Shown: one piece after another, positions 55,401-64,000 of the stretch
Position numbering within the stretch: the first letter of the stretch is position 1
How the letters are laid out: the number at the start of each line of letters is the position of its first letter
Made by a program: the position numbers and the translations under genes
The notes under the pieces: model-generated
What the model saw: only the letters and a program-made list of their open reading frames with translations
What the model was told of the DNA's origin: nothing
Database searches by the model: none
NCBI RefSeq assembly: GCF_003148665.1
Contig: NZ_QGGQ01000001.1
Location: forward strand, 203,762 to 267,761
DNA length: 64,000 bases
DNA from: Maribacter polysiphoniae
Lineage (GTDB): Bacteria; Bacteroidota; Bacteroidia; Flavobacteriales; Flavobacteriaceae
Reading direction: 5' to 3'

Positions 55401-55838
55401 GAAATCTATTGCTTGTGTAAAAGGAACCGGTTTTAAAACTTTAGATCTCTGTTCTATACTTGCCAGTAATAATTCCGATTGGTTTTTATCCTCTTCCAAA
55501 TCCAAAAGATTCAATAACTTATCTGCAACATTAGGAAAATGTTTCCCTATTAAACGAGAAGCCTCTTTGCTCGTTATTCCCCTTTTAATTCTAAAAATAT
55601 AAAGTATAGGAACAAAAATAAACCGGTAAAATAAAAAACCCGTCAAAATCAAAAAACAGAAAAATAGTATCGCACGTCCGGTGGAATTCAACCAAAGGAA
55701 ATATTCGACACCCAAGACCATCAACAAAAATAAAACACCCATGACCACAAAAAGAAGAACTCCTTTGATCAACTCCTTGGTATAATACTTCTTAGAGAAA
55801 TCATTTAACTTATCCAATATGTCATTATAGGCCTGCAA
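52422..55838 (-). CDS. DUF4175 family protein
   Basis: An 1138-residue protein. Two or three membrane helices at the N-terminus (about 23-80 and 153-170) are followed by an extramembrane region with beta-rich repeats (to about 480). A very long Glu/Lys/Gln-rich coiled-coil follows (about 490-800), then a low-complexity Gly/Ser/Asn stretch (about 925-1000) and a short helical end. This is the DUF4175 layout in Bacteroidota; function unknown. The open frame begins with TTG at 55836-55838, since no ATG occurs between it and the upstream in-frame stop; the next ATG is within the first helix. It overlaps ybeY by eight bases. Confidence 0.85.
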   Translation of the reverse strand: MQAYNDILDKLNDFSKKYYTKELIKGVLLFVVMGVLFLLMVLGVEYFLWLNSTGRAILFFCFLILTGFLFYRFIFVPILYIFRIKRGITSKEASRLIGKHFPNVADKLLNLLDLEEDKNQSELLLASIEQRSKVLKPVPFTQAIDFKENLKYIKYFGVPLFLVGLIYLSGNWGSFFSTYTRVVNYDLAYAPPAPFSFELITRDLNVLEDKSYTIKVTTQGDVRPDAVFIRINGKELILQEDNNEFQHTFSPPLESCDFQFFSGDVASEMYHLNVLKTPKIQNFQVRFKYPAYLYLQDEVLKSTGNAIVPEGTLATWKIIGNNTEEVHMIDKDTVWNFSGSPEGFMLSNHIYNTYEYEITSSNKNVTDYEKLSFVLTVKKDTYPKIKVEQVLDSLNPNQSYFVGESSDDYGLNRVEVVWFEKGKDQSSQSLILSKPKTNFHQFYYTFPSGLDLKENVDYQYFFRVVDNDAIHGGKMVSSNVFESRLLNQSELEKKALEDQEAIIKNMDRTLDKLEEQDKVLERINKVQKEKNILNFNDQNEIRDFLNKQEQQEQLMQKFSDQLKDNLQKSSDNNERNKLLQERLERQELEAKKNERLLEELKKIADKIDKEELSRRLEELGKKQQNGKRNLEQLLELTKRYYVTEKAAQLASDLNKLAEKQETLSEEERELPLQQKSQEELNEGFEEVMDELEELQKDNENLKKPLSFDIDKEKEKSIKEDQQDALKEIEKQAGSGDDKASDPQKDNDIKNKQKSAAQKMKEMSEKLSASTSESGDGSTITEDAEMLRQILDNLVIFSFKQEKLFDVLEESDLEIADFSGTIKKQHELRRLFEHIDDSLFSLSLRRAELSEYVNEQITEVYYNIDKSLESIAENQMYQGVSYQKYVLNASNGLADFLANILDNMQQSMMPSSGSGKGEKGFQLPDIIKGQGSLKEKLNGLGDSKGSKPNAGEKGKGEQGEDGDSGNNGIGDGNGKGDTQENNKGSGANGKGPDSGSGMSESDLKEIYEIYKEQQILRQELGKQLNDMINNDDRKLGEKLLKQMEDFENDLIENGVTNRALNKINNIEHELLKLEDAALTKGKKSERKSNSNLDTFKNPILSRPSILDNYRNDTEILNRQALPLRQNFQIKVKEYFEKDD

Positions 55839-55940
55839 AATCCAATTAATTTTAAGCCAAGATAATTTATATCTTGTATTTGTGCATCAAATTCTTGTTA
55901 AAAGGCCATAAAACATAATGTATTCAGTAGATTAACCCCC

Positions 55941-55971
55941 TTGGGTGCTTCGAGGTATTGACTTATCTTTG
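55941..55971 (+). promoter_or_regulatory. promoter of gltX
   Basis: TTG at 55941-55943 and TATCTTTG at 55964-55971 with a 20-base spacer: a close match to the Bacteroidota -33/-7 pattern. The ATG follows at 55991, leaving only a short leader. Confidence 0.7.
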
Positions 55972-55990
55972 CTCAAAAATAAACCAGTCG

Positions 55991-57496
55991 ATGAGTTCAA
56001 AAGTCAGAGTTAGATTTGCCCCCAGTCCAACAGGACCATTACATATTGGTGGAGTAAGGACCGCATTATTCAATTATCTTTTCGCCAAACGATTAAAAGG
56101 TGACTTCATTCTTCGAATAGAGGATACCGATCAGACAAGGTATGTTGAAGGTGCTGAAAAATATATTATAGAAGCTTTGGAATGGTGTGGTTTACCCTAT
56201 GATGAAGGTCCAGGTAAGAACGGTGGTTTTGGACCCTATCGCCAAAGTGAACGTAAACATATATATAAGGAATACGCTGAGGAATTAATATCCAAGGGTC
56301 ACGCCTATTACGCGTTTGACACTTCTGAGGAATTAGACGGCCATCGTAAAGATCACGAAGCCAAGGGAAAGACCTTCATATATAATTGGCACAATAGACT
56401 GAAACTGACCAATTCTTTGTCGCTCACTCCAGATCAAACCAAAGCAAGATTAGACGCTGGGGAGGACTACGTAATCCGTTTTTTGACCCCCCAAGACCAA
56501 AAGTTGCACTTAACCGACATCATTAGGGGAGACATTGAGATTGATACGAATATCCTGGATGATAAGGTTTTATTCAAAAGTGATGGTATGCCCACGTATC
56601 ATTTAGCCAATATCGTAGATGATCATTTAATGAAAATTACCCATGTCATTCGTGGAGAGGAGTGGTTACCTTCTTTGGCTTTACACCAAATGCTTTACAC
56701 CTCCTTTAATTGGGAAACACCCCAATTTGCCCATTTACCCCTAATCATGAAACCGGTCGGCAAAGGAAAATTAAGTAAGCGAGATGGGGACAAGCTCGGT
56801 TTTCCCGTCTTCCCTTTATCATGGAATGATTCCGTAGGTTACCGTGAAGCCGGATATTTTCCGGAATCCGTAGTCAACTTTTTGGCCCTACTGGGTTGGA
56901 ATCCCGGTACCGAACAAGAACTATTCAACCTACAAGAACTTATAGACCAATTCAGTCTTGAGCGTGTACATAAATCAGGAGCCCGTTTCGACCCCGATAA
57001 AACCAAATGGTATAATCACCAATACCTACAACAGAAACCAGATAGTGAATTGGCCTCCTTATTTCAGCCAGAATTAATTGAACGGGGCATTTCCGAGGAG
57101 CTTGTACATTTGGATTACCTTGAAAAGGTAGTATGCTTAATCAAGGAACGCGCGAATTTCGTTTCCGATTTTTGGGAATTAAGTGACTATTTCTTTGAAG
57201 CTCCGAAAACATACGAAGAAAAAGCGGTTCGTAAACAATGGAAAGAAGATACTCCCAAACTCATGGCAGATCTTATAACCGTGCTCGAAAGTATATCCGA
57301 TTTTTCATCTGAAAATGTCGAAAATACCGTGAAACAATGGATTACTGATAAGGAATTATCTTTCGGAAAAGTAATGCCCCCTTTACGTTTAATAATTGTC
57401 GGTGCTATGAAAGGCCCACATTTATTCGATATCCTTTCGATGATCGGTAAAGACAATAGCATTGGTCGTATCGAAAAGGCACTTAGTACCTTATAA
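55991..57496 (+). CDS. gltX: glutamate-tRNA ligase
   Basis: A 501-residue class I synthetase. It has VRFAPSPTGPLHIGGVRTALFN (HIGH-type motif), FILRIEDTDQTRY, VIRGEEWLPS and the KMSKS-equivalent KLSKRDGD. The C-terminal anticodon-binding domain is all-helical, as in bacterial GluRS. The start at 55991 is 20 bases downstream of the -7 box; an upstream ATG at 55958 would sit before it and is rejected. The SPFH gene follows after 89 bases. Confidence 0.97.
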   Translation: MSSKVRVRFAPSPTGPLHIGGVRTALFNYLFAKRLKGDFILRIEDTDQTRYVEGAEKYIIEALEWCGLPYDEGPGKNGGFGPYRQSERKHIYKEYAEELISKGHAYYAFDTSEELDGHRKDHEAKGKTFIYNWHNRLKLTNSLSLTPDQTKARLDAGEDYVIRFLTPQDQKLHLTDIIRGDIEIDTNILDDKVLFKSDGMPTYHLANIVDDHLMKITHVIRGEEWLPSLALHQMLYTSFNWETPQFAHLPLIMKPVGKGKLSKRDGDKLGFPVFPLSWNDSVGYREAGYFPESVVNFLALLGWNPGTEQELFNLQELIDQFSLERVHKSGARFDPDKTKWYNHQYLQQKPDSELASLFQPELIERGISEELVHLDYLEKVVCLIKERANFVSDFWELSDYFFEAPKTYEEKAVRKQWKEDTPKLMADLITVLESISDFSSENVENTVKQWITDKELSFGKVMPPLRLIIVGAMKGPHLFDILSMIGKDNSIGRIEKALSTL

Positions 57497-57585
57497 CTTG
57501 GTGCCCCTAATAAAATCGATACTGTTTTTACCAACATACCAATACCTTTTCGTAAATTGAATCAATAACTTAAAACATATCTATC

Positions 57586-58515
57586 ATGGGTAACTATTTA
57601 TTAATACCATTAATATTATTTATAATTATCACTATTGGTTCGGGCATATTCATTGTGAAACAACAAACGGCCGTACTCATAGAAACATTCGGAAAATTCA
57701 CAAGTGTGCGACATTCCGGAATTCAATTCAAGATTCCATTTGTCCAACGTATCGCGGCACGGGTGGGTCTAAAAATCCAACAACTGGATGTTATTGTCGA
57801 AACTAAAACCTTGGATGATGTTTTTGTAAAGCTGAAAGTATCTGTTCAGTATGTAGTCATCAAAGAAAAAGTTTATGAAGCTTTTTATAAATTGGAATAT
57901 CCCCATGATCAAATAACATCCTATGTATTTGACGTAGTACGTGCCGAAGTACCTAAAATGAAATTGGATGATGTCTTTGTTAAAAAGGATGACATAGCCA
58001 TTGCTGTTAAAGCTGAGTTACAGGACGCCATGATCACCTATGGATACGACATCATCAAGACCCTGGTTACCGATATTGATCCCGATGCCCAGGTAAAAGC
58101 GGCCATGAACCGAATAAATGCCTCTGAAAGAGAAAAAATTGCAGCCCAATTCGAAGGTGATGCCGCTCGAATCCTTATCGTAGAAAAAGCGAAGGCCGAA
58201 GCGGAAAGTAAAAGATTACAAGGACAGGGTATTGCAGATCAACGCCGGGAAATTGCCCGAGGCTTGGAGGAATCCGTTGAAGTATTGAACAAGGTTGGAA
58301 TAAATTCCCAAGAAGCGTCTGCGCTAATTGTCGTAACCCAACATTATGATACCTTACAATCCATTGGAGAGGAAACCAACACCAATTTGATTCTATTACC
58401 GAATTCCCCCCAAGCAGGTAGCGATATGTTAAACAACATGGTTGCCTCATTTACAGCCAGTAATATGATTGGAGAGGAAATGAAAAAGAAAATCAATACT
58501 AAAAAAGAGAAATAG
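57586..58515 (+). CDS. SPFH/band 7 membrane protein (QmcA/stomatin-like)
   Basis: A 309-residue protein. One N-terminal membrane helix (about 5-23) is followed by the band 7/SPFH domain (about 25-190), with VLIETFGKFTSVRHSGIQFKIP-like start, KLEYPHDQITSYVFDVVRAEVPK and DIDPDAQVKAAMNRINASEREK. A coiled-coil (about 190-250) and a short basic tail follow. Such proteins form ring-shaped membrane assemblies linked to FtsH proteases. A strong terminator follows. Confidence 0.92.
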   Translation: MGNYLLIPLILFIIITIGSGIFIVKQQTAVLIETFGKFTSVRHSGIQFKIPFVQRIAARVGLKIQQLDVIVETKTLDDVFVKLKVSVQYVVIKEKVYEAFYKLEYPHDQITSYVFDVVRAEVPKMKLDDVFVKKDDIAIAVKAELQDAMITYGYDIIKTLVTDIDPDAQVKAAMNRINASEREKIAAQFEGDAARILIVEKAKAEAESKRLQGQGIADQRREIARGLEESVEVLNKVGINSQEASALIVVTQHYDTLQSIGEETNTNLILLPNSPQAGSDMLNNMVASFTASNMIGEEMKKKINTKKEK

Positions 58516-58534
58516 CAACTTACTCCTATAACCA

Positions 58535-58567
58535 AAAAACCACTTATGAATCATAAGTGGTTTTTTT
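58535..58567 (+). terminator. rho-independent terminator of the SPFH gene
   Basis: Perfect arms (core ACCACTTATGA) with a single-base centre, then a T run. Confidence 0.88.
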
Positions 58568-58768
58568 ATTTCTAAAATTATTCTAATCGGTATGGTTTTT
58601 ACCCCTAAAACAGCAAATTCTTGTTTGTAGCCATTTTAAGCGACGATCTAAAGCCTTCCCTTGGAATCATATTGGCTAAAATTAAAAATCGCTGAACATT
58701 GCTTAAAACAATCCATATTTAATAGATAATACCGATTGATATATTTAATTTAATAAATAATATCAATC

Positions 58769-60454
58769 TTAGTTGTTTTGCTGTAATTTTGCCCATGTAT
58801 CACGTAATCCGACGGTTCTATTAAAAACCAATTTTTCAGGAGTCGAATCCTTGTCCACACAGAAATAACCCAATCTTTGGAATTGCACCCGATCCTCCAC
58901 TTTGGCGCTTTTTAAACTTGGCTCCAAATACCCTGTGATGACATTCAAAGAATCCGGGTTAACGAATTCCATAAAATCCTTGTCCTTATGGGTATCCGGA
59001 CTTTCATCCAAGAACAAACGATCATATACCCGTACCTCTGCTTTTAACGCATGTTGTATAGAAACCCAATGCAAAGTCCCTTTTACTTTCCGTAGACTTT
59101 CCTCTGAACCACTTCCACTTTTACTTTTTGGATCATAGGTACATTGAATTTCGGTAATGTTTCCCTCTGCATCCTTGGTACAACTTTCTGCTTTTATGAT
59201 ATAGGCATTTTTCAACCGTACCTCACCGCCGAGTTTCAATCTAAAAAATTTGCGATTCGCCTCTTCCCTAAAATCGTTCTTCTCAATATAGATTTCCCTG
59301 GAGAATGGAACTTGCCTTGATCCTGCATTTTCATCTTCAGGATTGTTTTCAGCCTCCAACCATTCTTCATCTCCTTCAGGATAATTAGTGATAACCACCT
59401 TTATGGGATCTAAAACCCCCATCACCCTAGGTGCAATTTTGTTTAAATGCTCCCTTGCATGAAACTCCATCAACGAAACATCAATTAAATTTTCTCTTTT
59501 TGCAATACCAATGGTATCCGCAAAATTTCGAATTGATTCCGGTGTATATCCTCTACGACGTAAACCGGAAATGGTAGGCATTCGGGGATCGTCCCAACCT
59601 TCAACGACATTCTCCTCAACCAATTTCAACAACTTTCTTTTGCTAACCACGGTATGACTTAAATTTCTTCGCGCAAATTCCCGTTGTTTAGGCCGCACTT
59701 TGTCCCTATCGTAAACTTGATCCAAAAACCAATCATACAATTCACGATGGGGTAAAAACTCTAGGGTACACAAAGAGTGTGATACCTGTTCTATATAATC
59801 ACTTTCCCCATGCGTCCAATCATACATCGGATAAATACACCAATCGGTATTTGTTCTATGATGCGCTTTATGCAAGATGCGGTACATAATAGGGTCGCGC
59901 ATCAACATGTTAGAGGATGCCATATCTATTTTTGCCCGAAGCACATGGGTTCCTTCTTTAAAATTACCATTTTTCATGGCCTCGAACAACTCCATATTTT
60001 CCGCTACAGTCCGATTTCGGTACGGACTAGGAGTTCCTGGTTCTGTAGGTGTTCCTTTTTGTTCCGCCATTTCCTCGGAGGATTGACTATCGACATACGC
60101 CTTTCCCTTTTCAATCAACAACACCGCCCAATCGTACAACTGTTGGAAATAATCAGAGGCATACCGTTCGGTATCCCAATGGTATCCCAACCATTGGACA
60201 TCCCTTTTTATAGCGTCAACAAATTCCTGCTCCTCCTTCACGGGATTCGTGTCATCAAACCTTAGATTCACCGGCGCATTATACCGTAAACCCAAGCCAA
60301 AATTAAGACAGATTGAACTAGCGTGTCCTATGTGTAAATACCCATTAGGCTCCGGTGGAAAACGAAATCGCAATTTATCCTTGGAAAAACCGTTATTAAG
60401 GTCCTCCTCTATAATATGTTCAATGAAATTCAATGATTTTGGAGCTTCACTCAT
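58769..60454 (-). CDS. glnS: glutamine-tRNA ligase
   Basis: A 561-residue class I synthetase. It has RFPPEPNGYLHIGHASSICLNFG (HIGH motif), LRFDDTNP, the KMSKS-equivalent VSKRKLLKLV and WDDPRMPT. The C-terminal anticodon-binding beta-barrels are complete. The start is the ATG at 60452-60454, which puts the fold at the usual distance; an ATG 69 bases upstream is rejected. The window thus encodes both GluRS and GlnRS, so Gln-tRNA is made directly. Confidence 0.96.
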   Translation of the reverse strand: MSEAPKSLNFIEHIIEEDLNNGFSKDKLRFRFPPEPNGYLHIGHASSICLNFGLGLRYNAPVNLRFDDTNPVKEEQEFVDAIKRDVQWLGYHWDTERYASDYFQQLYDWAVLLIEKGKAYVDSQSSEEMAEQKGTPTEPGTPSPYRNRTVAENMELFEAMKNGNFKEGTHVLRAKIDMASSNMLMRDPIMYRILHKAHHRTNTDWCIYPMYDWTHGESDYIEQVSHSLCTLEFLPHRELYDWFLDQVYDRDKVRPKQREFARRNLSHTVVSKRKLLKLVEENVVEGWDDPRMPTISGLRRRGYTPESIRNFADTIGIAKRENLIDVSLMEFHAREHLNKIAPRVMGVLDPIKVVITNYPEGDEEWLEAENNPEDENAGSRQVPFSREIYIEKNDFREEANRKFFRLKLGGEVRLKNAYIIKAESCTKDAEGNITEIQCTYDPKSKSGSGSEESLRKVKGTLHWVSIQHALKAEVRVYDRLFLDESPDTHKDKDFMEFVNPDSLNVITGYLEPSLKSAKVEDRVQFQRLGYFCVDKDSTPEKLVFNRTVGLRDTWAKLQQNN

Positions 60455-60722
60455 TTGATTTGTTTTAAGCAAAGCAAATGTAGCAAAATTGCAGGGATTA
60501 CAGGCTATTAAATGGCCTAGCATACAAATAGTAGGATTTCACAACAGAAATACGATACAGCACAACAATAAATTTTTTGGCCTGTTAATAAGTTTAATAT
60601 TTGTTTTTGAATACTAACACAATAAAACGGAAATACAGCACACCCAACTGTAAATCTTTAAAAACGAACCCCAAATCAACCCTTTCAGACGGTAAACTAT
60701 TGTTATTTAAAAAGCACTACTT

Positions 60723-62978
60723 ATGAAACCTACATTAAATTACCATGTCCGTCTTTTTCTGATTGCATTTATGCTAATGGGTCTAAACACCATTTCGGCA
60801 CAAATACTAGTAAACGCCCCTGAACCGGCAGATAATCCCAATTTGGCAGGTAACACAGCTTGGACCGCCATCTGTGCGGGAGTGGGTGGGTTCAATGAAT
60901 ATTATGTCAATATTTCATGGGCAGGTACCGCGAACAGTGGCAACGAGTTCATTCTAGAACTCTCTGATGCCAGTGGTAATTTCAGCAATCCAGTGGAATT
61001 GCTACGTGTCGGTGACCAAAACGGCAACTCCTCAAAAGAGTTCAGCGCAGCATTTTCAATACCAACAGATACAAGAGGACAAGGATATACCATGCGGGTC
61101 AAATCGACCGACCCTGAATATACCAGTAGTGTATCCTCTCCATATCATATGTATTATATGGATGTTACCACCAACATAAACATTAGTGCCGATGGTAGTG
61201 GAGTCCCTCCTGGGATGGTATGTTCCACAGGGCCTATAACCTTACAGGTTGACAATGTTCCCAATCCAGAAACCTATCAGTATATTTGGTATATGAGTGG
61301 TACCCCAATTACCGGGGAAACCGGTCACACCCTAAACGTATCAACTTCAGGAATGTACTATGCCCTTATCGATTATGGTAATGTATGCTCAGGTTCCGGT
61401 AATACCGATTCCAATATCGTGGATGTAACCATTGGGTCAGGTGGACAGGGTATATTCATAAACCCTCCAACGAAAAACATTCTTTGTGCAGGGGAAACCG
61501 AAACCTTAAGTATTAATACAACCGATCCATCATGGAGCTATATTTGGTTTAAGGATGGCGTCCAGATTCCCGGAGCAACCTCATCCTCCTATATCGTGGA
61601 TGCCAGCAGTGCTGATTTCGAAGGCGACTATCAAGTGGAAATATCAGCAAGTGCCATATGTAATGAAAAATCTGCTGCCATTACCATGTCAAATGCGGAT
61701 GAATTCACAGTCACCAAGGACAATGCTGAAAACATGGTCTTATTACCTACACAGACCAAAAACCTAAACATTATAACGACAGCCATTTCACCAACCTATA
61801 AATGGTTTAGAAACGGTTCGGAAATATCCGGTGAAACCAGCAACAGCTTAAATGTTACCCAAGAAGGCACTTATTATGCAGAGATTACCCAAAGTGGGGG
61901 AACATGTCCAGGTACTATCAAAAATTCAGAAACAACAACGGTTGTCGTACCCGAATCCTTTGAATTGATTACCGATTATGCCGCCGCATATACGGCCTGT
62001 GAAACGACGAATATCGTACTTCAAGTACAGACGATAAATGCCGTATTATCAGATGCCAGTAAAATCGATGTAACCTCCGATATCGCCACCGGCTTTTCGT
62101 ATCAATGGAAAATGAATGGCACCGATGTTTCCGGGGCAACAAGTAATTCAATCAGCTTAACCGATACCACTGAAAATGGTGACTACACCCTTGAAGGTAC
62201 TATTGGTTCCTATAACGCCACAAGCAATAGCTTAAACGTTCAATTGCTTACCTCAGAAACATTGAACATCCAAAGTACAAGTACCGTGTATTGCAGTGCT
62301 TCCGATTTAGTTACCCTAAGCACCCCAACAGACCTATCAGGGGAAACTTTTGAATGGCAAAAAGATGGTGTAACCGTAAATACAACGGACAGTGCTTTTG
62401 ATATAGATGCCATAGGTACATACCGTTTGGTTTTAAATAAAAATGGTTGCTCCTTGACATCGAACGAAATCACGATACAACCCTTGGATGAATCCTTGAT
62501 CACCTTGGATCCCTCATCCGATGTGGTTTTACCGGAAGGGACTTCGAGAACGATCAGTGCAAGTGGAGGTACCGCCTATCGATGGTTCGATGCTTCCAAC
62601 AATGAGATCAGTACCACTTCTTCACTTAATGTTAGCGAGGCGGGTACTTACACGCTTATCGCAAATATTGATAATTGTGAAATATTTCGAGAAATAAACG
62701 TTACCCTATTAGATACCTTTAAGATACCCAATGTTATCAGTGTTAATGGAGATGGTATCAACGACCAATGGGTCCTACCTAATTCGTATTCGAATAAGGC
62801 CGATGTTAATGTGATCATTTACAATGAAAAAGGAGAGGAACTATTGAATGAATACGATTATAAAAATTCATGGCCATCCTCATCCCAAGCGTTTCCCAAG
62901 CAGAACATGGTATTTTATTATAAGATACGGAATGCCCAAGGAATCCTGAAACAAGGTACAATAACTGTAATTAGATAA
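60723..62978 (+). CDS. Ig-repeat adhesin with gliding-motility-associated C-terminal domain (SprB-like substrate)
   Basis: A 751-residue secreted surface protein. Signal peptide (about 1-26, ending ISAQ). It carries about six Ig-like repeats from residue 165 on, each with a pattern such as YIWYMSGTPITGE...G.Y or YKWFRNGSEISGETSNSL...GTYYAEI. The last 85 residues (NVISVNGDGINDQWVLPNSY, ADVNVIIYNEKGEEL, YYKIRN) are the gliding-motility C-terminal domain, a type B signal for type IX secretion. The cognate-type PorP/SprF gene follows after nine bases. Smaller than SprB itself, it is probably a distinct adhesin. Confidence 0.87.
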   Translation: MKPTLNYHVRLFLIAFMLMGLNTISAQILVNAPEPADNPNLAGNTAWTAICAGVGGFNEYYVNISWAGTANSGNEFILELSDASGNFSNPVELLRVGDQNGNSSKEFSAAFSIPTDTRGQGYTMRVKSTDPEYTSSVSSPYHMYYMDVTTNINISADGSGVPPGMVCSTGPITLQVDNVPNPETYQYIWYMSGTPITGETGHTLNVSTSGMYYALIDYGNVCSGSGNTDSNIVDVTIGSGGQGIFINPPTKNILCAGETETLSINTTDPSWSYIWFKDGVQIPGATSSSYIVDASSADFEGDYQVEISASAICNEKSAAITMSNADEFTVTKDNAENMVLLPTQTKNLNIITTAISPTYKWFRNGSEISGETSNSLNVTQEGTYYAEITQSGGTCPGTIKNSETTTVVVPESFELITDYAAAYTACETTNIVLQVQTINAVLSDASKIDVTSDIATGFSYQWKMNGTDVSGATSNSISLTDTTENGDYTLEGTIGSYNATSNSLNVQLLTSETLNIQSTSTVYCSASDLVTLSTPTDLSGETFEWQKDGVTVNTTDSAFDIDAIGTYRLVLNKNGCSLTSNEITIQPLDESLITLDPSSDVVLPEGTSRTISASGGTAYRWFDASNNEISTTSSLNVSEAGTYTLIANIDNCEIFREINVTLLDTFKIPNVISVNGDGINDQWVLPNSYSNKADVNVIIYNEKGEELLNEYDYKNSWPSSSQAFPKQNMVFYYKIRNAQGILKQGTITVIR

Positions 62979-62987
62979 ACTAATACA

Positions 62988-64000
62988 ATGTTTAAGAATA
63001 GATTTTTATTTATACTAATGCTTATTACGGCACTGACCCAAGTCAATGCCCAAGAAGACTCACCATTTGTTACCTATGATGTGCCTTCCCAAAACTTGTT
63101 GAAGTATAACCGATTCTTGATCAACCCAACGTTTTCAACGGTTCGGGAAGATGTTTCGTATATAAATCTATTACACAGAAACCAATCGGTACAATTTGAT
63201 GATAACAACCAGAATTACTTCTTAAGTTATAGTGGTAGGATCAGTGATAGGACAGGTCTAGGTTTAAGTCTCTATTCCCAACGGGAAGGTACCGTATCCA
63301 ACTTTGGTGTTTTGGCCAATTATGCCTATGGTGTCAAATTAAGTGATAAAAGTAATTTTACTTTCGGTGCCAACGTATCCTATTACAATAGTGGTTTCGA
63401 CCAAAATCGTGTGACCACGGTTGAGGAGGATCCCTTCCTTGCCGGTCTTCAAGATAGTAATCTTCTTTCATTTCAACCCGGTTTCAATATCTCTTACGGT
63501 AAGTTCGATTTCGGACTTTTTGCCGAAAACCTATTCGATTATAATTTAAAAACCAGTGAATCGGTAACTGAATTTAAAGACAAAACCTTTTCTGGACACT
63601 TACAATACACCCACGAATTTGAAAATGCCTCCGGTATTCTTGAAAGTGGACGGTTAATGCCTTTGGCACGTGCCCGTAAAGTTGGTGAAGATGATGTCGT
63701 TTTAGGAGGTAGTCTCATACTAGACCTTCCAAAAATCGGTTGGGTCCAAGGAGGTTATGACAGTTTTTATGGAGCTTCAGCAGGGGTTGGTTTCAACTTA
63801 AGTAAACGTCTTTCATTGGGTTATACCATGGAAAAAGGGCTGTCTAGTAATTTTGACAACTTTGGTGTTACCCATGAGATTTCCTTTGCATACTCCTTTA
63901 CCCCTAATTTGACCGAAGACCGTGTACTACTTGAAAAAGATAATGATCTGGTAGATGCCGATGAACCCATTCGCGAAGACGCCATGGCCAGCTCCGATGA
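62988..64000 (+). CDS. PorP/SprF family type IX secretion membrane protein (C-terminus outside window)
   Basis: About 337 residues are visible from the ATG at 62988; the frame runs off the right edge. Signal peptide (1-22, ending VNAQ). An outer-membrane beta-barrel of the PorP/SprF family follows, with INPTFSTVREDVSYINLLHR, the SYSGRISDRTGLGLSLYSQ hairpin, and repeated aromatic-terminated strands. SprF-type proteins help deliver and hold type B type IX substrates at the cell surface. It directly follows such a substrate, as sprF follows sprB. After about residue 310 the sequence becomes acidic, suggesting an extra C-terminal domain. Confidence 0.9.
   Translation, partial: MFKNRFLFILMLITALTQVNAQEDSPFVTYDVPSQNLLKYNRFLINPTFSTVREDVSYINLLHRNQSVQFDDNNQNYFLSYSGRISDRTGLGLSLYSQREGTVSNFGVLANYAYGVKLSDKSNFTFGANVSYYNSGFDQNRVTTVEEDPFLAGLQDSNLLSFQPGFNISYGKFDFGLFAENLFDYNLKTSESVTEFKDKTFSGHLQYTHEFENASGILESGRLMPLARARKVGEDDVVLGGSLILDLPKIGWVQGGYDSFYGASAGVGFNLSKRLSLGYTMEKGLSSNFDNFGVTHEISFAYSFTPNLTEDRVLLEKDNDLVDADEPIREDAMASSD

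Overview
The window reads as a chromosomal segment of a member of the Flavobacteriaceae (Bacteroidota), probably marine. The evidence is type IX secretion and gliding genes (SprE/PorW, a PorE-like OmpA protein, a gliding-motility C-terminal-domain adhesin followed by PorP/SprF), flavobacterial families (DUF4175, DUF4254, DUF4837, DUF5687, DUF6747-type), and repeated promoter -7 boxes of the Bacteroidota form TAnnTTTG close upstream of start codons. No tRNA, rRNA, CRISPR array, prophage or transposase was recognised.

Layout. 0-4.5 kb (minus): sprE, bactofilin, two small ATP synthase accessory membrane proteins, and the start of atpB. 4.6-8.0 kb (minus): a PadR-controlled ABC exporter operon (padR, HAAS-like membrane protein, DUF5687 permease, ATPase), with a large palindrome beside the padR promoter. 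8.1-12.6 kb (plus): a ferredoxin-type flavin reductase, then an arsenosugar-type module (glycosyltransferase, peroxidase-like protein, radical SAM ArsS) and a TetR regulator with palindromic sites. 12.6-16.8 kb: GT9 glycosyltransferase, DUF4254, a polytopic membrane protein, a tiny membrane protein and purD.

16.8-33.6 kb (minus) is a surface polysaccharide locus. It holds UDP-xylose synthase, an initiating phosphoglycosyl transferase, two GT4 glycosyltransferases, two polymerase/ligase-type membrane proteins, a Wzx flippase, the wbpB-wbpE-wbpD module for a diacetamido-uronic acid, dTDP-rhamnose genes rfbABCD and a Wzz-like protein. The next gene of the wbp pathway, a WbpI-type 2-epimerase, is a pseudogene with frameshifts, an internal deletion and a nonsense codon. 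The minus-strand run continues through a DUF6909-type protein, a GH3-family adenylating enzyme and an M23 peptidase to 37.7 kb.

38.2-42.0 kb (plus): tatA, the SPOR-TPR-propeller-OmpA protein, and two tandem 56-58 residue membrane peptides, with a strong terminator after each of the four genes. 42.1-55.8 kb: DUF4837 lipoprotein, LysM lytic transglycosylase, pgk, holB, a DoxX-like protein, an OmpH/Skp-like lipoprotein, a methyltransferase, a lipoprotein, mnmG, ybeY and DUF4175. Two perfect parS-like palindromes flank mnmG, suggesting an origin-proximal position. 56-64 kb: gltX, an SPFH protein, glnS, the Ig-repeat adhesin and a partial PorP/SprF gene.
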